From Treponema sp. (GTDB lineage Bacteria; Spirochaetota; Spirochaetia; Treponematales; Breznakiellaceae): 11,420 nt of DNA. The translations under genes and the position numbers were made by a program. Every line of letters begins with the position of its first letter. Position 1 is the stretch's first letter. Below, piece after piece: positions 5,886 to 11,420 of this stretch. The notes under the pieces are model-generated. The model worked only from the letters and a program-made list of their open reading frames with translations. It was not told the DNA's origin and made no database searches. The DNA lies in assembly GCA_031255815.1 (NCBI GenBank), contig JAIRRU010000027.1, positions 1 to 11,420 of the forward strand, given 5' to 3'.

Positions 5886-7055
5886 ATGAAAAGATCGTTC
5901 TGTGCGGGGATGTTTCTGTTCCTTGCCCTTTCCCTGGCTATGGCCGGGGGCGGCGGCGAGCAGACCATCAGGATCGGGTTCAATATTCCCCTGACCGGAA
6001 ATTCCCCCAAGCTCGGGGAAAGCGCCAAAAATTCCGGGGAACTGGTTAAAAAGCAGATAAACGAGGCCGGCGGGCTGGACGTGGGCGGCAAAAAGTACCT
6101 GGTCGATTTTGTTTACGTGGATAACGAGCTTAAGCCCGAATCCGCGGTGCAGGCGGCCATACGCCTTATCGAGCAAGACCGGGTTCTGGCTATTGTCGGG
6201 CCCGCCGGATCCGGCCGGGCCATTCCCGCGGGGCAGATCAACAACGACCACCGGGGTCCCATGATTTCCCCCTGGGCTACCAACCCGGACGTTACCAGGA
6301 ACCGGCCCTATGTTTTCCGGGCCTGCATCCTGGATCCGGTTCAGGCCCCGGCGGCGGTAAAATTCGCGGCCCAGCAGTTCCCGGAGGCAACCCGGGCGGC
6401 GGTTCTCTACAACGTGGAAGATGACTACTCCAACGGCCTGGCGGCCCTGTTCCGCAGCAGCTGGGAAGCCTCCCACGGCGCGGGGAGCGTCCGGGCCTTT
6501 GAAAGCTTCGGCGAGAACGACAAGGACTTTTCGGTACAGCTGACCAAAATCGTCAATACCGACGCCCAGATCCTCTACCTTCCCGACTACTACAACCACG
6601 TGGCCCTTATCGTCCCCCAGGCGAAAAACCTGGGCTGGGGGGATAAACCGGTGCTGGGAAGCGATTCCTGGGGTTCCGCCGATCTGGTTACCCTGAGCGG
6701 CAACGCGGTAAGGGGTTACTACTTTACCGACCATTTTGCCGCGGCCGGGGCCACGGGTATTACCAAAACCTTTATCGACCAGTATATGGCCGCGTATAAT
6801 GAGATTCCGGACAGCGTGGCGGCCCTGACTTACGATTCCGCCAAAATCGCCCTCCAGGCCATTCAGAACGCGGGGCTGAGCGGCAACCTGCGGAACGACC
6901 GGGAAGCCGTCAAAGACGCCATTGTGGCGCTTAAAAATTACGCCGGGGTAACCGGAACCATGACCTTTAACACCGACGGCGACCCGGACAAGACCGCGGT
7001 GGTGGTTCAGATCGGCGATTCGGGAGAGTTCAGGTTCGTAACCAATATGAAGTAG
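5886..7055 (+). CDS. livK: Branched-chain/hydrophobic amino-acid ABC transporter substrate-binding protein (LivJ/LivK family)
   Basis: 389 aa periplasmic binding protein of the HAAT family, which delivers leucine-type or other amino acids to LivHMGF. Family signs are IRIGFNIPLTG (29-39), a VGPAGSGRAIPAGQ segment where the ligand is bound, ISPWATNPDVT, and ILYLPDYYNHVALIVPQAK in the second lobe. The C-terminal GVTGTMTFNTDGDPDK is typical. A signal peptide is clear (residues 1-20), but there is no Cys at its end (AMAGGGGE), so this copy should be soluble rather than a lipoprotein. An ATG at 5880 is in frame, but it overlaps the AAGGAGG ribosome binding site. The ATG at 5886 has six-base spacing and is preferred. 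First gene of the operon. The exact amino-acid ligand is unknown; amides or other amino acids are possible for this family. Confidence 0.92.
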   Translation: MKRSFCAGMFLFLALSLAMAGGGGEQTIRIGFNIPLTGNSPKLGESAKNSGELVKKQINEAGGLDVGGKKYLVDFVYVDNELKPESAVQAAIRLIEQDRVLAIVGPAGSGRAIPAGQINNDHRGPMISPWATNPDVTRNRPYVFRACILDPVQAPAAVKFAAQQFPEATRAAVLYNVEDDYSNGLAALFRSSWEASHGAGSVRAFESFGENDKDFSVQLTKIVNTDAQILYLPDYYNHVALIVPQAKNLGWGDKPVLGSDSWGSADLVTLSGNAVRGYYFTDHFAAAGATGITKTFIDQYMAAYNEIPDSVAALTYDSAKIALQAIQNAGLSGNLRNDREAVKDAIVALKNYAGVTGTMTFNTDGDPDKTAVVVQIGDSGEFRFVTNMK

Positions 7056-7061
7056 AGGCGC

Positions 7062-7083
7062 TAAAAACCCGGCGGGGTTTTTA
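7062..7083 (+). terminator. Intercistronic stem-loop between binding protein and livH
   Basis: TAAAAACCC pairs with GGGTTTTTA (9 bp, loop GGCG), and the 3' arm itself ends in five T's, so it resembles a weak intrinsic terminator. A second small stem follows at 7084-7101 (AGGTTCC/GGAGCCT, one G-U). It probably lets only part of the transcripts continue, giving more binding protein than membrane subunits. The structure is seen; partial termination is inferred. Confidence 0.55.
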
Positions 7084-7128
7084 AGGTTCCTCCGGGAGCC
7101 TGCTGCATCAGTTTTATAAGGCGGCGTT

Positions 7129-8040
7129 ATGCTGGCAAGGCTTTTACAGAATGTTTTTAACGCCCTCCAGTGGGGGAGTTTCTACTCGATAATCGCCCTG
7201 GGCTACTGTCTGGTTTACGGGGTGCTGCGGCTTATCAACTTTGCCCACGGCGATATTTTTATGACCGCCTCGTACATTGCCTTCTTTATCGCCACCGGTC
7301 TTTTGGGCCTTATCCCCGGCGGGGGGGTGCTGGTATTCGCCCTTACCCTGGCCCTCACCATGGCGGCCACCGCCCTTCTGGGCATCACCATTGAGCGGGT
7401 CGCCTACCGCCCCCTCCGCCGCAAGGGGGTGAACCGCCTCTACGTGGTTATCACCGCCCTCATGGTGGGCTTTATCCTGGAAAACGGCAACCTGGCCCTC
7501 ATCGGGGCCAGCGCCAAACGCTTCCCGAACCTTATCGCCGAGCGGATCTGGTCTTTCGGGCCCGTGGTTATCACCAACCTGAAGGTTCTGGTCATCGCGG
7601 CGGCTTTTGCGGTTTTCGGCATCCTGCAGTTTATCGTCAGAAAGACGATCTTCGGCATGTCCATGCGGGCCGTCTCCTACGACAAATTCGCCGTTCCCCT
7701 GATGGGGATCCCGGTAAACCGGGTAATTACCTTTACCTTCGCCCTCGGCTCGGGCCTCGCGGCGGTGGCGGGGATCCTCTTCGGCATGTCCTACCCGGTG
7801 CTGGGGCCCCTTATGGGGATGATTCTGGGCTGGAAAGCCTTTATCGCCGCGGTGGTGGGCGGCATCGGGGACATCAGGGGGGCCTTTGCCGGCGGCTTTA
7901 TGCTGGGCTTTATCGAGATCTTCATTGTCGCCTTTTTCCCCTCCAGCTTTAAGGATCTGGTGTCCTTTCTGATCCTCTTGATAATCATGGTGCTTAAACC
8001 CACCGGTTTCTTCGGCGTGGCAAAAAGCACGAAAATATGA
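7129..8040 (+). CDS. livH: Branched-chain amino-acid ABC transporter permease LivH
   Basis: 303 aa integral membrane protein with about eight hydrophobic segments, the normal size for LivH. Diagnostic stretches are ALGYCLVYGVLRLINFAHGD near the N-terminus (residues 23-42), YRPLRRKGVNRLYVVITALM in the first half, and the coupling region toward the C-terminus with ALGSGLAAVAGILFGM and AFIAAVVGGIGDIRGAFAGG. It forms the channel together with LivM and binds the LivG/LivF ATPases. The ribosome binding site is weak (AAGGCGG about 6 nt upstream). The stop codon overlaps the LivM start as ATGA, which suggests coupled translation. Confidence 0.95.
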   Translation: MLARLLQNVFNALQWGSFYSIIALGYCLVYGVLRLINFAHGDIFMTASYIAFFIATGLLGLIPGGGVLVFALTLALTMAATALLGITIERVAYRPLRRKGVNRLYVVITALMVGFILENGNLALIGASAKRFPNLIAERIWSFGPVVITNLKVLVIAAAFAVFGILQFIVRKTIFGMSMRAVSYDKFAVPLMGIPVNRVITFTFALGSGLAAVAGILFGMSYPVLGPLMGMILGWKAFIAAVVGGIGDIRGAFAGGFMLGFIEIFIVAFFPSSFKDLVSFLILLIIMVLKPTGFFGVAKSTKI

Positions 8041-9164
8041 GCCGTTCCAAGAAAGATAAAGCTATGGAACAGCCCCACATAGGAGTCCCCATGCCGGCCG
8101 CCCCTGTATCCGAACGGAACTACTCTTTTTTCCTGGCTCTGGGGGCGTTTGCGGCCTTCGCGCTGATAATCGCGCTCTCCGCGCTGGGGATCATCAACCA
8201 GTACATTCAGACCGTCCTTATGTCCGTCGGCATCAACATCATCTTCGCCGCGAGCCTTAACATCGTAAACGGTTATATGGGCGAATTCTCCTGCGGACAC
8301 GCGGGCTTCATGGCTGTGGGGGCCTATACCTCTTCGGTACTGTCCCTCATCCTTTTTACGGAGAATAAATTCACCGGAGCCTCCCTGCTGCCGCCCTGGA
8401 CAAGCCTCTTCCTCTTTCCGGCGGTGATCCTGGCGGGGGGCGTTTTTTCGGCCCTGGCGGGGTTGATCGTGGCCATCCCGTCCTTCAAAACCAGGGACGA
8501 CTACCTGGCCATCATCACCATCGCGGCCAATTACATCATTACGACCGCCATCAACAACCTGGAAATCGTCGGCGCCAGCCGGGGGCTTATGGGCATGAAG
8601 TCCAGCCTCTTTGCCATGGGCGATGTCCTCCCCCTGCCCTGGATCCTCATCTGGATAGGGATCTTCGCGGCGCTCTGCGTGGGCCTTATCAAGCGGCTCA
8701 TGGGCTCCGTGCTGGGGAAGGGGATTTCCACCATCCGCTACGACGAGATCGCCGCCGAAATCATGAGCGTCAACACCAACCGGATGAAGCTCCTGGCCTT
8801 TATGTTCTCCTCGGGGCTCGCGGGCATTGCCGGAGGTCTCTTTGCCCACGTGCTGGGCTTTATCAATCCGGCCTCCTTCAACATCATGAAGTCCACCGAA
8901 GGCATGGTCATGGTGTACCTGGGGGGCATGGGCTCCCTTACCGGATCGGTGCTGTCGGCGGTTTTTTTCACCTTCCTCCTGGAGGCCATGCGGCCTTTCC
9001 AGATCCTCAAGTGGGTGTTTATCCCCCTGCTGCTCATCCTCCTCATGCAGTTCCGGCCCGAGGGTTTTATGGGTAACCGGGAGCTTTCGGATTTTATTCC
9101 GGCCCTCAAGGCGGGCCGCGCCGCAAAGCGCGGCGGAAAGGACGGGGATCATGAATCATCTTGA
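8037..9164 (+). CDS. livM: Branched-chain amino-acid ABC transporter permease LivM
   Basis: 375 aa permease that pairs with LivH. After a polar, Pro-rich N-terminal tail of about 30 residues, the membrane part begins at FFLALGAFAAFAL. The LivM signature NIVNGYMGEFSCGHAGFMAV lies at about residues 75-94. The conserved late segment SGLAGIAGGLFAHVLGFINP and VYLGGMGSLTGSVL follow, with FRPEGFMG near the C-terminus. The start at 8037 overlaps livH by 4 nt but has little SD. Met10 (8064) is an alternative and would shorten the cytoplasmic tail. The C-terminal tail ends in a basic, Ala/Gly-rich stretch that overlaps the livG start by 14 nt. Confidence 0.94.
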   Translation: MSRSKKDKAMEQPHIGVPMPAAPVSERNYSFFLALGAFAAFALIIALSALGIINQYIQTVLMSVGINIIFAASLNIVNGYMGEFSCGHAGFMAVGAYTSSVLSLILFTENKFTGASLLPPWTSLFLFPAVILAGGVFSALAGLIVAIPSFKTRDDYLAIITIAANYIITTAINNLEIVGASRGLMGMKSSLFAMGDVLPLPWILIWIGIFAALCVGLIKRLMGSVLGKGISTIRYDEIAAEIMSVNTNRMKLLAFMFSSGLAGIAGGLFAHVLGFINPASFNIMKSTEGMVMVYLGGMGSLTGSVLSAVFFTFLLEAMRPFQILKWVFIPLLLILLMQFRPEGFMGNRELSDFIPALKAGRAAKRGGKDGDHESS

Positions 9165-9918
9165 GATACGGAACCTGACCCACCGTTTCGGCGGCCTCCA
9201 GGCCCTGACCGGGCTCAACCTGAGCCTGGAACGGGGGGAAATAGCCGGCCTTATCGGCCCCAACGGGGCGGGGAAGACCACGGTCTTTAACCTGGTAAGC
9301 GGTTTCTACGTGCCCACCGAGGGGGACATCGTTCTGGACGGCCTGCGGATCAACGCCAGGAAACCCCACGAAATCGCCGCCATGAAGGTGGGCCGGACTT
9401 TCCAGAACATCAGGCTTTGGAGCGAGATGACGGTGCTGGACAACATCCGCATCGCCCAGCATTACCGGCTCGGCTACCATGCGGGGGATGTTTTTTTTCA
9501 TACCCGGCGTTTCCGGGACAGGGAGGCGGAGATAAGCGCGTCTTCCCGGGAGCTGCTGGAACTCTTTAAGCTTTCCGGCATGGCGGAGGAGTGCCCCAAA
9601 AACCTCCCCTACGGGGTGCAGCGCCGGGTGGAGATAGCCCGGGCCCTTTCCCTCAAGCCGGATCTCCTGATGCTGGACGAGCCCGCCGCGGGCCTCAGCA
9701 CCGCCGATATCGCGGAACTGATCGAATACATCAAATGGATCCACGAACGGTTTAAACCGACCATCTGGATGATCGAACACCAGATGGAAGTGATCATGAG
9801 CCTCTGCCACCGGATCTCGGTTCTCGATTTCGGCAGGGAAATAGCCCGGGGAAGCCCGGAGGAGATCCGGACGAATCCGGAGGTGATCAAGGCCTACCTG
9901 GGGGATGGAGCGATATAA
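9151..9918 (+). CDS. livG: Branched-chain amino-acid ABC transporter ATP-binding protein LivG
   Basis: 255 aa cytoplasmic ATPase that drives import with LivF. Walker A is GPNGAGKT (36-43), and the Q-loop lies in GRTFQNIRLWSEMTVLDN. The signature region reads LPYGVQRRVEIARAL, around residues 152-165; it is the LivG form (usually YGxQRR) rather than LSGGQ. Walker B is LLMLDEP (172-178), followed by AAGLS, and the switch His is His210 in IEHQMEV. All catalytic elements are intact. Length and motif spelling separate it from LivF. It overlaps livM by 14 nt and its stop shares one base with the livF start, so translation is probably coupled. Confidence 0.95.
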   Translation: MNHLEIRNLTHRFGGLQALTGLNLSLERGEIAGLIGPNGAGKTTVFNLVSGFYVPTEGDIVLDGLRINARKPHEIAAMKVGRTFQNIRLWSEMTVLDNIRIAQHYRLGYHAGDVFFHTRRFRDREAEISASSRELLELFKLSGMAEECPKNLPYGVQRRVEIARALSLKPDLLMLDEPAAGLSTADIAELIEYIKWIHERFKPTIWMIEHQMEVIMSLCHRISVLDFGREIARGSPEEIRTNPEVIKAYLGDGAI

Positions 9919-10658
9919 TGCTGCTTGAAGTGCGGGATCTCAAGGCGTCCTACGGGAACATCGAAGCCCTCCACGGCGTTTCTTTCAATGTTGACCGGGG
10001 GGAGATCGTTACCCTCATCGGCGCCAACGGGGCGGGCAAAACTTCTACGCTGATGAGCCTTGCCCGCCTGCCCAGGCCCGAAGCGCCGACGGTTTCGGGG
10101 GGGGACATACTCTACGAGGGGAAAAGCATACTCAAAACGGAGCCCCACATCCTGATCCAGAAAAAGATGATGGTCCTGGTACCCGAAGGGCGGCATATCT
10201 TCGGGAACCTCTCGGTGCAGGAAAACCTCCGGATCGCGGCCTTCCCCCACCGCAGGGACCCTAACCGGCGCCTTATCGCGGCTGAAATCCAGAGCATGGT
10301 TTACGAACTGTTCCCCCAGCTTTGGGAGCGGCGCAAACAGCGGGGGGAGCTTTTAAGCGGCGGCGAACAGCAGATGCTGGCCGTGGGCCGGGCCCTTATG
10401 ACCGGCTGCGATTTTATCCTCCTGGACGAGCCTTCCATGGGCCTCGCCCCCAAGCTGATGTACGAGATGTTCCGGGCCCTGAAGCAGCTTAACTCTTCAA
10501 AGCATATCACCATCCTCGTGGTGGAGCAGAACGCGAAAGTGGCGCTGGAATTTGCCGGCCGGGGCTACGTGCTCAAAACCGGGGGGATCATCGCCTCCGG
10601 CAGTTCCGCGGAACTCGCGGCCAATCCGGATGTAAAAAAAGCCTACCTGGGGGGATGA
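9918..10658 (+). CDS. livF: Branched-chain amino-acid ABC transporter ATP-binding protein LivF
   Basis: 246 aa second ATPase of the HAAT importer. Walker A is GANGAGKT (35-42), the signature is LSGGEQQ (146-152), Walker B is FILLDEP (166-172) followed by SMGLAPK, and the switch position is Gln204 in VVEQNAKVAL. Gln instead of His there is usual for LivF and not a defect. The segment VLVPEGRHIFGNLSVQENL is also characteristic. The start at 9918 overlaps the livG stop as TAATG, with GGAG at 9907-9910 giving 7-nt spacing. It is the last gene of the operon, followed by a 152-nt gap containing a likely terminator. Confidence 0.95.
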   Translation: MLLEVRDLKASYGNIEALHGVSFNVDRGEIVTLIGANGAGKTSTLMSLARLPRPEAPTVSGGDILYEGKSILKTEPHILIQKKMMVLVPEGRHIFGNLSVQENLRIAAFPHRRDPNRRLIAAEIQSMVYELFPQLWERRKQRGELLSGGEQQMLAVGRALMTGCDFILLDEPSMGLAPKLMYEMFRALKQLNSSKHITILVVEQNAKVALEFAGRGYVLKTGGIIASGSSAELAANPDVKKAYLGG

Positions 10659-10667
10659 AGGGCCGCC

Positions 10668-10711
10668 GGGCGCGTGCCTGTAGCGATGCGCGGACATGCG
10701 GCGATGCGCCC
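10668..10711 (+). terminator. Possible terminator after livF
   Basis: GGGCGC (10668-10673) can pair with GCGCCC (10706-10711), followed by the T-rich TTGTCTTGTTT. The loop is long and contains two GCGATGCGC copies that could form competing stems. The T-run is interrupted, so termination may be inefficient. Confidence 0.35.
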
Positions 10712-10740
10712 TTGTCTTGTTTGAAATGACTGTATATCAT
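10712..10740 (+). promoter_or_regulatory. Predicted promoter of the chemoreceptor gene
   Basis: TTGTCT (10712-10717) and TATCAT (10735-10740) are 17 nt apart, with 4 and 5 of 6 consensus matches to sigma70-type boxes. Transcription would start near 10747, leaving a leader of about 64 nt. No obvious flagellar-sigma (sigma28) box was seen. Confidence 0.5.
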
Positions 10741-10810
10741 AAACAAATCGTCGTCAGCTGCCCCGGCAACACATTCTAAGGAAAAATGTATTGAAGAAAG
10801 GAAACTCATA

Positions 10811-11420
10811 ATGAAAATAGGAAACAAACTTATCGTAATGATTATCGCCCTTACCCTTTTAGGGATCAGCGTCCTTTTGGGGACTATTTTGATGAGCGCC
10901 CAGAAACAGATCAGCTCCCTGACCGCCAGCGATTTGGAGAATTTGGCGAATAACGAGGCCGGCAGTATCAGCCTGTGGCTGGAGACGCATTTCGGCGTCG
11001 CCAGATCCCTGGCCCATGCCATGGAAGCCTACGAGCAGATAGAACCGGCCCAACGGCGTTTCTTTTACAATATCCTGCTTAAGCAATTGACCGAGGTAAA
11101 TCCGGAAATACTCGGCATCTGGACTTGCTGGCCGTCCGGCGCGCTGGACGGCCTGGACGCCCAGTACGCCAATACCGAGGGAACGGACAGCACCGGCAGG
11201 TTCATCCCCTATTGGTTCTGGACAGAGACGGGAGTCGAGTTAACCCCGCTGGTGGATTACGAAATCAGCGGCTCGGGGGATTTTTACCTCATCCCCCTGC
11301 AGACCGGAAAAGAAACCATTCTGGAGCCCTACGTTTATGTTATCGACGGCGCCGATACGCTGCTTACCAGTCTGGCGGTTCCCATAAAAAAGAACGGACA
11401 GGTCGTCGGGGTTGCCGGCC
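10811..11420 (+). CDS. Methyl-accepting chemotaxis protein, N-terminal sensor part (cut by window end)
   Basis: The frame is open from the ATG to the window edge (203 complete codons), so the gene is partial only because the window ends. One membrane helix lies at about residues 7-28, followed by a periplasmic double-Cache (dCache_1) domain. Typical segments are GTDSTGRFIPYW (124-135), DFYLIPLQTGKETILEPYVY (157-176), IDG (178-180) and LAVPIKKNGQVVGVAG (188-203). In this receptor class, the second helix, HAMP and methyl-accepting signalling domain would follow outside the window, so the chemoreceptor call is family-based. A histidine kinase or cyclase with the same sensor is possible but less likely. 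AAAGGA (10797-10802) is 8 nt before the ATG. dCache_1 receptors often bind amino acids, which fits the liv neighbour but does not prove it. Confidence 0.85.
   Translation, partial: MKIGNKLIVMIIALTLLGISVLLGTILMSAQKQISSLTASDLENLANNEAGSISLWLETHFGVARSLAHAMEAYEQIEPAQRRFFYNILLKQLTEVNPEILGIWTCWPSGALDGLDAQYANTEGTDSTGRFIPYWFWTETGVELTPLVDYEISGSGDFYLIPLQTGKETILEPYVYVIDGADTLLTSLAVPIKKNGQVVGVAG

Noticed and set aside
5617..6734. Minus-strand reading frames across the liv leader and livK
   Set aside because: They overlap the promoter and the LivK gene on the other strand, have no family features and have low-complexity composition.
7791..9152. 453-aa minus-strand reading frame opposite livH/livM
   Set aside because: It is antisense to clearly recognisable permease genes. 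The His/Gly/Arg-rich composition is typical of an antisense frame in GC-rich DNA.
10786..10794. Two-codon leader ORF (ATG TAT TGA) with AAGGA before the chemoreceptor gene
   Set aside because: Too short to distinguish from chance, and no regulatory structure is linked to it.

Overview
The window looks like a chromosomal stretch from a diderm bacterium with moderately GC-rich genes. The best guess is a spirochaete (Treponema or a relative). This rests on the spirochaete-style lipobox (LFSC) of the sugar-binding lipoprotein, the style of the ABC importer and chemoreceptor genes, and GC-rich genes separated by AT-richer, palindrome-rich intergenic DNA. There is no rRNA, tRNA or phylogenetic marker, so the assignment is an inference.

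Layout. (1) 1-120 is a three-hairpin repeat unit that ends just before a TATAAT box. (2) 151-1575 (+) encodes an exported protein of unknown role with a Cys/His arrangement like NlpC/P60 or other papain-fold enzymes. (3) 1589-4777 (-) is a complete CUT1-type sugar importer operon without an ATPase: binding lipoprotein, then a MalF-like and a MalG-like permease. (4) 4801-5640 has no gene I can support. It is an array of modular palindromic elements, with copies in both orientations, of the same family as the element at 1-120. (5) 5641-5885 is a GC-rich leader with a good sigma70-type promoter. (6) 5886-10658 (+) is a full branched-chain/hydrophobic amino-acid (HAAT) importer operon in the order binding protein, livH, livM, livG, livF. 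(7) 10811 to the window end (+) is the N-terminal part of a double-Cache chemoreceptor with its own likely promoter.

How the genes work together. The leftward operon should bring an oligosaccharide or sugar derivative into the cell and must borrow a shared MsmX/UgpC-type ATPase encoded elsewhere. The rightward operon is self-sufficient: one periplasmic binding protein, two permeases and two ATPases, with the last four genes translationally coupled (overlaps of 4, 14 and 1 nt). The chemoreceptor next to it could report the same class of nutrient, but only adjacency supports that.

The most unusual content is the hairpin repeat family. Three units share the order hairpin A, a CCTTAAA or CCGCTTAAAAA spacer, hairpin M, hairpin B. 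Loop motifs (CTTCAG-like in A, CCAACCGGG in B) are conserved, while the stems differ between copies. Two stem positions show double-sided changes that keep the pairing. One 39-nt hairpin B occurs in opposite orientations at 79-117 and 5483-5521 with one mismatch. No regulator, transposase, tRNA, rRNA or CRISPR array was seen.
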